A stretch of DNA of 64,000 nucleotides, from NCBI RefSeq assembly GCF_014203855.1, contig NZ_JACHJV010000001.1:1612001-1676000 (forward strand). Reading direction: 5' to 3'. Source of the DNA: Kitasatospora kifunensis (GTDB lineage: Bacteria > Actinomycetota > Actinomycetes > Streptomycetales > Streptomycetaceae). A program made the translations under genes and the position numbers. The notes below the pieces were generated by a model. That model did no database searches. It was not told the DNA's origin and worked only from the letters and a program-made list of their open reading frames with translations. The number at the start of each line of letters is the position of its first letter. Position 1 is the stretch's first letter. This document shows positions 21,684-30,556 of this stretch, in pieces.

Positions 21684-22424
21684 TCAGTCGGTGCCGGTGG
21701 AGCCGCCGACCACCGCGTCGCCGGACGAGCCGGCTCCGCTCGGCCCACCGCCGTGGCCGTGCGCGGCGTCGCCCTCCTTGGCGCGCGGCCTGGGGGCCAG
21801 GCCGCGCAGCGTGCCGGTGTCGCCCATCCGCAGCAGGAAGGGGCGCAGCGGCGTGTAGCGGATCGCGGTGACCGTGCACGGGTCCACGTTGATCCGCTGG
21901 AAATGGTCCAGGTGCAGGCCCAGCGCGTCGGCCACCACCGCCTTGATCACGTCACCGTGGGTGCAGGCGAGCCAGACCGCGTCGGGCCCGTGCTCGGCGG
22001 CGATCTTCTCGTCCCACTCCCGCGCCGCCGCCACCGTGCGGTGGCTCAGCGCCCGCAGCGTCTCACCGCCCGGGAAGGCGGCCGCCGAGGCGTGGTCCTG
22101 CACGGTGCGCCAGAGCGGCTCCAGCGCCAGTTCGGCGAGCGGGCGCCCGGTCCACTCGCCGTAGTGGCACTCGCCGAAGCGCTCGTCGAGCGTGGGCTCG
22201 CCCAGCTCCGGGCGGGCCGCCAGCAGCGGGGCCAGGGTCTGCCGGCAGCGCTCCAGCGGGCTGCTCACCGCCGCGGCGAGCGGGACGTCGGCCAACCGGT
22301 CGACCAGCGCGTCCGCCTGCGCCCGGCCGTTCTCGTCCAGGTCCACACCGGGGGTCCAACCGGCGAGGATCCCGGCGGAGTTCGCGGTCGAGCGGCCATG
22401 GCGTACCAACAGGAGAGTGGGCAT
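21684..22424 (-). CDS. Histidine phosphatase, MSMEG_4193-type phosphomutase-like
   Basis: A 246-residue branch-1 histidine phosphatase. The catalytic LVRHGRST lies at residues 6-13, SSPLERCRQT near 55, the acid region GECHYGEW near 85 and the second His in CTHGDV near 155. The last 40 residues are Gly/Ala-rich. Substrate unknown. It is first in the run phosphatase / DUF3090 / SCO1664-family gene toward mshC. Confidence 0.9.
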   Translation of the reverse strand: MPTLLLVRHGRSTANSAGILAGWTPGVDLDENGRAQADALVDRLADVPLAAAVSSPLERCRQTLAPLLAARPELGEPTLDERFGECHYGEWTGRPLAELALEPLWRTVQDHASAAAFPGGETLRALSHRTVAAAREWDEKIAAEHGPDAVWLACTHGDVIKAVVADALGLHLDHFQRINVDPCTVTAIRYTPLRPFLLRMGDTGTLRGLAPRPRAKEGDAAHGHGGGPSGAGSSGDAVVGGSTGTD

Positions 22425-22505
22425 GCCCCAAGCCTACGGGTCGGGGCGGGGCGTTCCGTAGGGCGAGGGGTCCGGGAGCCGTTCTGGCCGCCGTGGGCGT
22501 CTGGC

Positions 22506-22551
22506 GGGGTGGTGGGGCTGACGGGGTGGTGGGGCTGACGGGGTGGTGGGG
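22506..22551. repeat. 17-bp tandem repeat, about 2.7 copies
   Basis: Near-perfect copies of GGGGTGGTGGGGCTGAC between two same-strand genes. One strand is very G-rich, so a G-quadruplex is possible. Confidence 0.8.
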
Positions 22552-22570
22552 CGGCGGGGGTGACGGTCTG

Positions 22571-22603
22571 CCAGCAGGGCCTGCGACGGGCGGGCCCTGC
22601 TGG
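22571..22603 (-). terminator. Terminator after the LLM oxidoreductase gene
   Basis: A perfect 11-bp stem (22571-22581 with 22593-22603) and 11-nt loop begins 18 bp beyond the stop codon. Confidence 0.75.
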
Positions 22604-22621
22604 CGGACATGCTCAGTACAC

Positions 22622-23671
22622 CTAAGACGCCAGCCCGGCCAGTTCCAGCGCCTCGACGCCGGTGCGCAGTGCCGCGACCCGCTCCTCAAGCGTCCAGCCG
22701 GCCGGGGACAGGGTGAGGGTGGTGACGCCGGCCGCCGCGTAGGCCTGCATCCGGTCCGCGATCCGCTCCTTGGTGCCCAGCAGCGAGGTCGAGTCGATCA
22801 GCCCCTGCGGCACGGCGGCCGCCGCACCCGCCTTGTCGCCGGTCAGATAGCGCCGCTGGACCTCCTCGGCGGCCTGCTCGTAGCCCATCCGCCGCGCCTG
22901 CTGGTTGTAGAAGTTCTTCTCCTTGCTGCCCATGCCGCCGATGTAGAGCGCCGCGTAGTCGCGCTGCGTGTCGGCGGCGGCCGCCAGGTCCTCGCCGACC
23001 GAGATCGGCACGGTCGGGCACAGGTCGAAGCCCTCCAGCGTCAGCCCGGCCTTGGCCCGGCCTGCCGCCAGCGGGTCGAGCGAGACCGCGGCGTGCTCGG
23101 GCGAGAAGAAGATGCCGAGCCAGCCGTCGGCGATCTCGCCGGTCAGCTCCAGGTTCTTCGGCCCGATCGCCGCGATGTAGAGCGGGATGCGCTCGCGCAC
23201 CGGCACCACGGTCAGCTTGAGCGCCTTGCCGGGGCCGCCTGGCAGCGGCAGCGTCCAGTTGGCGCCCTCGTGGGTCAGCCGTTCGCGCGACATCGCCTTG
23301 CGGATGATCTCGACGTACTCCCGGGTACGGGCCAGCGGCTTGTCGAACTTGACGCCGTACCAGCCTTCGGAGACCTGCGGCCCCGACACCCCGAGCCCGA
23401 GCCGGAACCGCCCGCCGGAGAGCGTGTCCAGGGTCGCCGCGGTCATCGCGGTCATCGCCGGAGTGCGGGCCGGGATCTGGAAGATCGCCGAGCCGACGTC
23501 GATCCGCTCCGTCTTCGCCGCCACGTAGGACAGCACGGTGGCCGCGTCCGAGCCGTACGCCTCGGCCGCCCAGCAGACCGAGTAGCCCAGCCGATCCGCC
23601 TCCTGGGCGACGGCGATGTTGTCGGCGTCCAGGCCGAGTCCCCAGTAGCCGAGGTTGATGCCGAGTCGCAT
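22622..23671 (-). CDS. LLM-class F420-dependent oxidoreductase
   Basis: A 349-residue luciferase-like TIM-barrel enzyme that probably uses coenzyme F420. The N-terminus MRLGINLGYWG, AQEADRLGYSVCWAAEAYGSD near residue 22, and the GGRFRLGLGVSGPQVSEGWYGV segment near 85-106 match F420-dependent LLM proteins; YIAAIGPKNLELTGEIADGWL near 165-185 closes the cofactor site. Substrate unknown. ATG start. It is transcribed toward the phosphatase cluster and ends before a hairpin. Confidence 0.92.
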   Translation of the reverse strand: MRLGINLGYWGLGLDADNIAVAQEADRLGYSVCWAAEAYGSDAATVLSYVAAKTERIDVGSAIFQIPARTPAMTAMTAATLDTLSGGRFRLGLGVSGPQVSEGWYGVKFDKPLARTREYVEIIRKAMSRERLTHEGANWTLPLPGGPGKALKLTVVPVRERIPLYIAAIGPKNLELTGEIADGWLGIFFSPEHAAVSLDPLAAGRAKAGLTLEGFDLCPTVPISVGEDLAAAADTQRDYAALYIGGMGSKEKNFYNQQARRMGYEQAAEEVQRRYLTGDKAGAAAAVPQGLIDSTSLLGTKERIADRMQAYAAAGVTTLTLSPAGWTLEERVAALRTGVEALELAGLAS

Positions 23672-24102
23672 AGGGTGCCATGCCTTTCGGGAGGGGGTTC
23701 CGAGCCGAGGGTAGCCGGGTGGGCAGAGGCCTGCTACTGGCCGGTAGTGGTGGCGCGGGTCACATCGCGGGTCAGCTGGGGACCACGTTGCCGGTCACCT
23801 TGCGGGTCACCTTGCGCGGGCACCCGGGAGGGTGGTCCAGGACGCCGTTCCGGCTGGTCCGGGATCGCGGTTCCGGGGGTCGGGCAGCAGCGTTTCGGCG
23901 GCTCCGGGAGCGCCGTTCCGGGGATTCGCAAGCCCCGGAACGCGGGTCAGGAGGCACCGTTTCTGCGGGTCTGCGCGGCGGGCCAGGGGCAGCCCACTAC
24001 GCTCGGCAGTGCCGACCTTCCGCCGTCCCAACCGGGCGCTCACCGCGCCGGTCCCGTGTGCGAACGCGGCGTTCACCTCACGATCGAGGGGGTCACCCTG
24101 CC
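23672..24102. other. Intergenic region with repeated GTTCCGG motifs
   Basis: 431 bp between divergent genes. At least five GTTCCGG-like motifs occur between 23845 and 23945, including a 10-bp inverted repeat at 23914-23942 (CGTTCCGGGG / CCCCGGAACG). The region is open in one frame into the following gene but has no protein-like character. It probably contains both promoters. Confidence 0.5.
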
Positions 24103-25083
24103 ATGGAGCAGCGTCATCTCGGCCGCACCGGTCTGCGCGTCTCGCGGCTGGGTCTGGGCACCCTGACCTGGGGTCGGGACACCGACGAGCACGAGGCCGC
24201 CGGGCAGTTGAAGGAGTTCGTGGACGCCGGCGGCACCCTGGTCGACACCGCCGACGTCTACGCGGACGGCGGAGCCGAGTACCTGCTCTCCCGGCTGACG
24301 GACAATCTGATCCCGCGCTCCGAGCTGGTGATCGCCACCAAGGCCGGCAGCGCTCCCGACGCCGAGTACCGCTTCGACGCCTCGCGCGGGCGGCTGCTCG
24401 CCGCTCTGGACGCCTCGCTGCGCCGCCTGGGCACCGACCACGTGGACCTGTGGCAGGTGCACGCTTTCGACCCGGCGACCCCCACCGAGGAGACCCTGCA
24501 CGCGCTGGACCTGGCCGTCAGCTCCGGGCGCGCCCGCTACGTCGGCGTCTGCAACTTCAGCGGCTGGCAGCTCGCCAAAGCCGCCACCTGGCAGCGCTGC
24601 GCGGTTGGCCGGGTGCCGCTGTCCAGCACGCAGATGGAGTACTCGCTGCTCCAGCGCGGCATCGAGCGCGAGGTGCTGCCGGCCGCGCTGGACGCGGGCG
24701 TCGGCCTCCTGGCCTCCTCGCCGCTCGGACGAGGAGTGCTGACCGGGAAGTACCGGCACGGCATCCCGCAGGAGTCCCGGGGCGCCTCGCCCTACCTGGC
24801 CGGCTTCGTCCAGCCCTACCTCGGTGAGCGCAGTCGGCGCATCGTGGACGCCGTGGCCACCGCGGCCGACGGCCTGGCGAGCAGCCCGCTGGCGGTGGCG
24901 CTCTCCTGGGTGCGCGATCGCCCGGGCACGGCCAGCGCGATCGTCGGCGCGCGGACGGCGGCGCAGCTGCAGGCGGCGCTGTCGGTGGAGGCGCTTACGC
25001 TTCCGGATGAGATCCGCGGCGCGCTCGACGACATCTCGGCGCCGGTGCGTCGCTACCCTGATCAGGACTGGAACGAACTGTGA
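24103..25083 (+). CDS. Aldo/keto reductase
   Basis: A 326-residue NADPH-dependent aldo/keto reductase. MEQRHLGRTGLRVSRLGLG opens the barrel. The catalytic set is DTADVYADGGAE (Asp and Tyr near residues 47-52), KAGS (Lys near 80) and QVHAFDP (His near 118). The cofactor region is ALSWVRDRPGTASAIVGARTAAQL near 265-290. I place the start at ATG 24103 because it begins the family N-terminus. Its stop overlaps the next start by 4 bp (GTGA), so translation is coupled to the RecD-like gene. Confidence 0.93.
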   Translation: MEQRHLGRTGLRVSRLGLGTLTWGRDTDEHEAAGQLKEFVDAGGTLVDTADVYADGGAEYLLSRLTDNLIPRSELVIATKAGSAPDAEYRFDASRGRLLAALDASLRRLGTDHVDLWQVHAFDPATPTEETLHALDLAVSSGRARYVGVCNFSGWQLAKAATWQRCAVGRVPLSSTQMEYSLLQRGIEREVLPAALDAGVGLLASSPLGRGVLTGKYRHGIPQESRGASPYLAGFVQPYLGERSRRIVDAVATAADGLASSPLAVALSWVRDRPGTASAIVGARTAAQLQAALSVEALTLPDEIRGALDDISAPVRRYPDQDWNEL

Positions 25084-27461
25084 GTCAGACGCAGGACCCG
25101 GGCGAGGGCCCGCAGGAGACTGAGCCCGAGGCCAGGACGGTGCCGGAGCCGGTGGCGGAGCCAGTGGCGGGGCGCTCGGTCGAGAACGGGCGCTCGGTCA
25201 CGGACGAGCCCGAGGCCGCGGACGGGCCCTCGGTCACGGACGGGCTCGAGGCCGCGGGCCAGCCGCCGGTGCCCGAGCCGCGCTCGGAGGCGGCGGCATC
25301 CTCGCCGGATGCGGCCTCCCGCAACGCGAACGCGACGAACGCGGCGAACGCGACTACGGCGAACGCGGCCACCACGGACGCGGCGACCACGGCGGCAGGA
25401 CAGACCGCTGACGGCGCGCAGCGTGCCGCGGAGGTGGCCGCGCTGGCCGAGGCGATCCGGACGATCGGGGGCGGTGCCACCGCGTCCGGCCCGGCGGCTG
25501 CCGCGCCCGCCGCTGCCGCTGCCGGCGGGCCCAGCGCCGATCAGGCGCGGGAGACCGCCCTGCGGGCCGTCGGCGAGGTGCTGAGCGCCGGTGGCGCGCC
25601 CGCGCCCGCCGTCGCGGGCTTGGCGACGGCCGCCCTGGCCGCGTTCGGCGAGGGCGCCGCCGAGGCCCTGCGCGAGGACCCCTGGACACTGCTCGCCCTG
25701 CCCGGGGTGCGCCCCGAGCAGGCGGACGGCTTCGCCCGCGCGCTGCTCGGCTCGCAGGCCGGCCCCGGCGATCCGCGCCGCGGGCAGGCGCTGGCCGTCT
25801 GGCTGCTGGAGCAGGCCGCCGTGCGCGGCCACTCAGCGCTGGAGGCGGGCGAGTTGCAGGCCGGTCTGGCCAAGCTCGGCCTGCCCGAGCCCGAAAAGGC
25901 GATCCAGGAGGCCGTGTTGGACGGCCGGGTGATGCCTTTCCAGGAGGAGGAGACCGGCCCCGGCGCGCACCCCGTCGCCGAGGACGAGGAGCCGCCGATG
26001 CGGATGCTGCTCGCGCTGGAGCGCCTGGCGCTCGCCGAGGACAGCGCGGCGGACGGACTGGTCCGGATCATGTCCACCTTCGAGCCGCCAGCTGCCGGGA
26101 CGGACGGGGCTGCCGAGCCTGGCGAGGAGTTGGCCGACGAGGAGTCGACTGCCAGGGAGTCGACCGACGGCGATTTCGCCGGCGAGGAAGCGGTGCGGCC
26201 CACCACCGAGGCCTGGGAGGCCGCCGCCGCGGCCGCGCCCTCCGCCTCGGCGGCCGCCCTGCTCCGGGCCGTCGCCGCGCACCCCCTTGTGCTCCACACC
26301 GGTGACGCCGCCGCCCGCGCCGAGCTCGCCGCACTGCTCGCCGCCGCCCGCGGCCTGGGCCTGCGCGCCTGGTCCGCCGCCTGGAGCGAGCACGGCCGGG
26401 ATGCGCTGGCCGCGCTGCTGCCGACCGAGCCGACCGAAGCGACCGAGGCAGGCGCGGCGGGCATCCCCTCGTTGACCCTGGCCGAGCTGCTCGGCGCCGG
26501 GGCCAGGGCCACTGCGGGCACTACGGGCGCCGGTGCCGGGGCCGGTGGGCCCGGGCGGGCCGCGGACGGCTCGCTCGCCGTCGACCTACTGATCGTCCAG
26601 GACGCTCCGCTGCTCGACCTCGAGCTGGCCGCCACCCTGGTGGAGTCGCTCGCCGACGGCACCCGGCTGGTGCTGTCCGGTGACCCGGGCCAGCTCTGGT
26701 CGGCCGGCCCCGGCCGGCTCTTCGCCGACCTGCTCGCCGCGAAGCCCTGCCCCGTGGTCGCCTCCCGTACCCCCGATCTGAGCCCGATCGGCGAGCTGGT
26801 CTCCGGGATCGGGATCGGCGAGTTGCAGAGCGTCGAGGCGCCGGAGAAGGAGGTGGTGATCCTCACCGCGCGCGGCGCGGGCGAGGCCGTCCACCGCGCC
26901 ATCCAGCTGCTGACCGACTCGATCCCGCGTGCACTCGGCATCCCCGCCGAGCAGACCGTGCTGCTGACCCCCGGCCACGGTGGCGAGGCGGGCACCCGTG
27001 CGCTCAACAGCGCTGCCAAGGCCCAGCTGAACCCCGGCCCGGGGCGCTTCGCCGGCTTCGACCCCGGTGACCGGGTGGTCTACTCCCCGCTGCCCGGGGT
27101 GAACCGCCCCGGCTCCGTGCTCGGCGGGGACGGAGCCGGCCTGCGGCTCGCCCTGGCCGGTGGCGAGGAGCTGCTGCTGCCGCCCACCCAGGTCGACCGG
27201 CTGCGCCACGGCTGGGCCCTGACGGCCCATCAGGCCGTTGGGCGGCGCTGGCCCGGCGTGGTGGTGGTGCTGCCCGAGGACACCGCCGCCGGCCTGACCC
27301 GGCAGTGGGTGTACACGGCGTTCGGCCGGGCCGAGCGCCACCTGTCGGTGGTGCACGCCGCCGGTCCCGCGCTGGCCCAGGCCGTCGCCGAGCGTCCCGC
27401 CACGCCCAGGACCACCCGGCTGCGGGCGATCCTGGCGGAACACGCCGAGCAGGCCTACTGA
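25080..27461 (+). CDS. RecD-like / helix-hairpin-helix protein lacking a canonical Walker A
   Basis: A 793-residue protein resembling RecD2-type SF1 helicases. Residues 1-130 are Ala/Thr/Glu-rich and disordered. HhH-like helices follow (EDPWTLLALPGVRPEQADGFARALLG, about 200-225). The ATPase-like half has a motif-II-like strand VDLLIVQDAPLLD near 500, GDPGQLWSAGPGR near 535 (motif III-like) and WALTAHQAVGRRWPGVVVVL plus YTAFGRAERHL near 710-755 (motifs V/VI). At the Walker A position (near 400) the sequence reads LVLHTGDAAARAELA, with no GKT/S. ATP hydrolysis is therefore doubtful. The GTG start overlaps the aldo/keto reductase stop by 4 bp. Confidence 0.75.
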   Translation: MSQTQDPGEGPQETEPEARTVPEPVAEPVAGRSVENGRSVTDEPEAADGPSVTDGLEAAGQPPVPEPRSEAAASSPDAASRNANATNAANATTANAATTDAATTAAGQTADGAQRAAEVAALAEAIRTIGGGATASGPAAAAPAAAAAGGPSADQARETALRAVGEVLSAGGAPAPAVAGLATAALAAFGEGAAEALREDPWTLLALPGVRPEQADGFARALLGSQAGPGDPRRGQALAVWLLEQAAVRGHSALEAGELQAGLAKLGLPEPEKAIQEAVLDGRVMPFQEEETGPGAHPVAEDEEPPMRMLLALERLALAEDSAADGLVRIMSTFEPPAAGTDGAAEPGEELADEESTARESTDGDFAGEEAVRPTTEAWEAAAAAAPSASAAALLRAVAAHPLVLHTGDAAARAELAALLAAARGLGLRAWSAAWSEHGRDALAALLPTEPTEATEAGAAGIPSLTLAELLGAGARATAGTTGAGAGAGGPGRAADGSLAVDLLIVQDAPLLDLELAATLVESLADGTRLVLSGDPGQLWSAGPGRLFADLLAAKPCPVVASRTPDLSPIGELVSGIGIGELQSVEAPEKEVVILTARGAGEAVHRAIQLLTDSIPRALGIPAEQTVLLTPGHGGEAGTRALNSAAKAQLNPGPGRFAGFDPGDRVVYSPLPGVNRPGSVLGGDGAGLRLALAGGEELLLPPTQVDRLRHGWALTAHQAVGRRWPGVVVVLPEDTAAGLTRQWVYTAFGRAERHLSVVHAAGPALAQAVAERPATPRTTRLRAILAEHAEQAY

Positions 27462-27567
27462 CGACGGGCGGCCGAGCCGGAGTGTGGCGGGGCGGGTGCG
27501 GTGCCAGGGTGACCATGACCCTGGCACCGCACCCGCTCTCCCACTCCTGACTCGGCCGCCCGTTTTT

Positions 27568-27674
27568 GGCCCTCCGTTTCGGGCCCTCCGTTTCAGGCCC
27601 TCCGTTCCGGGCCCTCCGTTTCAGGCCCTCCGTTCCGGGCCCTCCGTTTCAGGCCCTCGGCTTCAGGCCCTCAG
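27568..27674. repeat. 14-bp tandem repeat, about 7.6 copies
   Basis: Units of GGCCCTCCGTTTCA alternate with GGCCCTCCGTTCCG, giving a 28-bp higher-order period. The array runs into the stop codon of the minus-strand gene at 27671 and separates two convergent genes. Confidence 0.9.
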
Positions 27675-28273
27675 TCGAGCTCGTCCTCGTCATAGACCTC
27701 GCTGACGTCGAAGCGGCAGAGCAGCGCCTGCGGGTCCGGGCTGTCGAAGGGCTCGGCCAGCCACTCCCCGGGCTCGCCCGGATCGGCCGCCGTCACCCAG
27801 AGCGTCGAGTCGCCCTCCTCCAGGCCGAACTCCTCGGCGCGGGCCGCGATCTCGTCCGGCTCGTACTCACCGAAGATGATCCCCACCGCGGCCGTCACCC
27901 CCTCGGCGGCATCCGCCACTGCGGGCAGCGAGTCGTCCAGTCGCTCCGCCTGGCCGCGCAGGCGCCGGGGATCGGCGATCCGGTAGTCGCGGCGGATCAG
28001 CACGCTGATCGCCTCCGGCTCCTCCGGCCCCTGGTAGCTGCCGGGCCCGCCGTCGCCGGGGACCTCGAACGGGGTGACCTCGTCATAGACCTCGTACAGC
28101 AGTTGGTCGTAGTGGATGGCGGCCGCGGCCAACTCCTCGTACGCGGCGAACACCGCCGGATCGTCGGCTGCGGTGGTGCTGGACACCGCTTCCAGATGGC
28201 GGTCGATGGCGGCCTTGACCGCCTCGGCGGCTTCGCGTACCTCGGTGCGGGTGAGCTGCGCGGCATCAGACAT
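27671..28273 (-). CDS. Conserved actinobacterial protein of unknown function
   Basis: A 200-residue acidic soluble protein with no membrane segment or motif I can name. The N-terminal half is helical (TRTEVREAAEAVKAAIDRHLE, YEELAAAAIHYDQLLYEVYDEV). The second half has RRDYRIADP and FGEYEPDEIAARAEEFGLEEGDSTLWV, and the end is Asp/Glu-rich. Its length, regular composition and codon bias support a real gene. ATG start. Function unknown. Confidence 0.8.
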   Translation of the reverse strand: MSDAAQLTRTEVREAAEAVKAAIDRHLEAVSSTTAADDPAVFAAYEELAAAAIHYDQLLYEVYDEVTPFEVPGDGGPGSYQGPEEPEAISVLIRRDYRIADPRRLRGQAERLDDSLPAVADAAEGVTAAVGIIFGEYEPDEIAARAEEFGLEEGDSTLWVTAADPGEPGEWLAEPFDSPDPQALLCRFDVSEVYDEDELD

Positions 28274-28669
28274 GTGTCAGACGCTATCCGTACAGAGGCC
28301 CGGGGCGCACAGGGGTTCCGCTCTCAGTTCCCCAAATCCCGGCAACTTGACCCGTGATGTCCGAACCGTATGCTTCTGCGCCCGCCCAGTGGGCCCCGTT
28401 CCGGGCCGCAACGGGGCCTGCCCGGGACCTCACGCGGGGGCGTGCGTCCTGCGCGCCGCGCCTCCCGCGCGGCGCATCCCGGGTCGTCCTGGCGGGTAGA
28501 GACCCCCTGACAGAGAGCAGGAGCCGTTGCCTCAGGGGAATTGATCGATCATCAGACGGTGTTTCCCCAGAGCCCGGCACGGGACCGGTCCGGGAGGTCA
28601 ACCGGGGCCGGTGTCACCGTCGGGGGCAAGTCGTAGGCTTGCCCGTAGACGTCGCGCAGGAGGCGAATC
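28274..28669. other. Intergenic region between divergent genes
   Basis: 396 bp with no convincing gene. An AGGAGG ribosome binding site at about 28658-28663 belongs to the DUF5703 gene. Promoters for both flanking genes must lie here but were not resolved. Confidence 0.45.
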
Positions 28670-28882
28670 TTGACCCCACCGAAACTGGTCCGACAGCCTG
28701 AGTACGAGTACCAGTCGCTGCGCATGCCGCGTGGCACGACGCGTAACGCGGCACGGCAACTGCTCACCGAGCACGCCGAGTACGGGCACTGGGAGCTGGA
28801 CAGGCTGCGGCTCTTCCCCGACGGCAGCCGCACGGTGCTGCTGCGCCGCCGGATCATCCGGCAGGTCCGCAGCAGCTGGTAG
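28670..28882 (+). CDS. DUF5703-family small basic protein
   Basis: A 70-residue basic protein matching the small DUF5703 family conserved in Streptomyces: YEYQSLRMPRGTTRNAARQLLTEHAEYGHWEL and RRRIIRQVR at the end. TTG start supported by AGGAGG. No function is known. Confidence 0.85.
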   Translation: MTPPKLVRQPEYEYQSLRMPRGTTRNAARQLLTEHAEYGHWELDRLRLFPDGSRTVLLRRRIIRQVRSSW

Positions 28883-28941
28883 CGCCGCGAGCCGGCCGCT
28901 CCCGTGAGAGCGCCGGCCCGCGGCCGCGGCTGGCCGCAGGC

Positions 28942-29928
28942 TCAGGCGGCCGTACGGGAGCGGCGGTACAGCACCCCGCCGGCGATCAGCAGCGCGAGTC
29001 CGGCCGGAGCGATCACGTCGAGCCCCTGGGAGCCCGTGAACGCGAGCTGCTTGACCGCCGGTGCAGCGGGCCGAGCCGCCGCGGCCGGTGCGCTCACCGG
29101 CACTGCGGCCGCCACGGGCACGGCCACCGGCGGCGCGGCCGGCGCGCGGGTGCTGCCGGTGGGCAGCGTCTGGGCCGGCGGGGTCTGCACGGGCCACGTC
29201 TGGGCCGGCGGGGCAATGGGCGTGCTCGGCGCCGGGGTGACCGGGGTGCTCTCGTGGTTGGCGCAGTCGTTGCCCATCACCGGGTTGAGCGCGCCGACCA
29301 CGTTGATCGAGTCACCGCACAGGTTGACCGGCACGTCCACCGGCAGCTGGCCCGTGTTGCCGGAGGCAACGCCGGGCGAGTGCGAGCTGACCCCGGAGGC
29401 GGAGCTGCCGGCACTGGTCGAGCCACTGCCGTGGCCGCCGGCGGGCGTGTGGATCACCGGGCCGCTCGGGCTTGCGCCCCCTGGCATGGCGGGCGTTCCG
29501 GGGACGCCGGGCATCGCCGGGCTCCCCGGCCAGCTGCCCTGCTGTGACCCGCCCGGGCCGTTCTGGTCGCCCGAGCCACCGGCCTGGCTACCGCCGCCCT
29601 GCTGGCCGCCACCCTGTTGACCACGGCCCTGTCCGCCGTTCTGGCCCCCACCGTTCTGGCCACCGTGCACGGCCCCGCCGTGCGGAGAACTGTTCCCGCA
29701 CTGGTTTCCGTAGGCCGGGTTCAGCAGCCCGACCACATCGACCGTGTTCCCGCAGACGTTGACCGGCGCGTCCACCGGCACCTGCACGGTGTTGCCCGAG
29801 CCGACTCCCGGAGAGCCGACCGCCGCGCCGCTCGCATCCGCGCTCGCGTACGCATAACCCGCCGTGGAGGCCAGCACGCTGCCGGTGGCCACCGCCGTAA
29901 GGATCCCTTTCCTGGCAACCTGTCGCAT
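28942..29928 (-). CDS. Long chaplin with LAFTG sortase signal
   Basis: A cell-wall-anchored hydrophobic surface protein of aerial hyphae and spores, 328 residues. After a signal peptide (about 1-28), chaplin domain 1 (SPGVGSGNTVQVPVDAPVNV...NPAYGNQCGN) and domain 2 (SPGVASGNTGQLPVDVPVNL...NPVMGNDCAN) are separated by about 90 residues rich in Gly, Gln, Asn and Pro. Each domain keeps its Cys pair. The C-terminus has LAFTG, a hydrophobic helix and RRSR, the class E sortase pattern. The ATG at 29928 gives the canonical N-terminus MRQVARKG. It resembles ChpA-C; which one cannot be told. Confidence 0.93.
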   Translation of the reverse strand: MRQVARKGILTAVATGSVLASTAGYAYASADASGAAVGSPGVGSGNTVQVPVDAPVNVCGNTVDVVGLLNPAYGNQCGNSSPHGGAVHGGQNGGGQNGGQGRGQQGGGQQGGGSQAGGSGDQNGPGGSQQGSWPGSPAMPGVPGTPAMPGGASPSGPVIHTPAGGHGSGSTSAGSSASGVSSHSPGVASGNTGQLPVDVPVNLCGDSINVVGALNPVMGNDCANHESTPVTPAPSTPIAPPAQTWPVQTPPAQTLPTGSTRAPAAPPVAVPVAAAVPVSAPAAAARPAAPAVKQLAFTGSQGLDVIAPAGLALLIAGGVLYRRSRTAA

Positions 29929-29949
29929 AGGTACCCCTGACATGTGATG

Positions 29950-29964
29950 GTCGGAATTTCCGAC
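29950..29964. promoter_or_regulatory. Palindrome upstream of the long chaplin gene
   Basis: GTCGGAA-T-TTCCGAC, 7-bp arms, starting 22 bp upstream of the start codon. It is a possible operator or 5'-UTR hairpin. Confidence 0.35.
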
Positions 29965-30056
29965 GAAATCTTTTCCCGCCCACTGCACAACGAGCGGACC
30001 CCGAAAAGGTTGACCCGAGCGGCCGTGGCTCACCCGATCAGGTGGATTGAACCGCG

Positions 30057-30082
30057 AAAAGGGCGCCCCGGTCGGGACGCCC
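30057..30082 (-). terminator. Intrinsic terminator after chpH
   Basis: On the minus strand a 9-bp stem (one G-U pair) with loop GACC is followed directly by TTTT. Confidence 0.85.
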
Positions 30083-30116
30083 CTCTTTCGCGCAAGTCAG
30101 ACTGACTGACTTATCG

Positions 30117-30359
30117 TCAGACGTTCTGGCAGTCGTTGCCGAAGGCCGGGTTCAGCACGCCGACCACGCTGATCGTGTTGCCGCAGACGTTCACCGGCAC
30201 GTGCACCGGGACCTGGACGACATTGCCGGCCACAACACCAGGCGAGTGGACTGCGGCGCCCTCGGCCGCGGCCCCGCCGTGCGCGGACGCGACACCCGCG
30301 CCGGCCAGCATCAGCCCACCGGCGGCGGCCGAGACGACGGCAATCTTCTTCGCGTTCAT
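30117..30359 (-). CDS. chpH: Short chaplin ChpH-like
   Basis: An 80-residue secreted amyloid-forming chaplin. A signal peptide (MNAKKIAVVSAAAGG...ASA) precedes one chaplin domain: VHSPGVVAGNVVQVPVHVPVNVCGNTISVVGVLNPAFGNDC with the two conserved cysteines. Short chaplins self-assemble at the air-water interface and let aerial hyphae emerge. The start at 30359 is preceded by AGGAGGAAAAG. It lies just upstream of the long chaplin on the same strand, with a terminator between, so the two are transcribed separately. Confidence 0.93.
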   Translation of the reverse strand: MNAKKIAVVSAAAGGLMLAGAGVASAHGGAAAEGAAVHSPGVVAGNVVQVPVHVPVNVCGNTISVVGVLNPAFGNDCQNV

Positions 30360-30556
30360 CTTTTCCTCCTGATCATTTGAGCGACCCGGTCCCCGAGCCG
30401 CCATAGGAGTGAACGAGGGCTCTGCCGAATGGGGTACGCCACCCGGTCGCCATTCACTCGCAGCGGTGATATCTCGCTCTGATGATCGACCTTTGGAGAA
30501 GCGGAAGAAACGATTCACCAACCCCCGTTTCGCACGACGGCTCATCATCCCCTCAC

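Noticed and set aside
23680..24102. N-terminal extension of the aldo/keto reductase
   Set aside because: The extension is made of repeated GTTCCGG-derived Arg/Gly sequence and precedes a normal family start.
29929..30056. Possible cyclic-di-AMP (ydaO) riboswitch ahead of the long chaplin gene
   Set aside because: Only scattered short matches; the conserved ydaO core could not be assembled.
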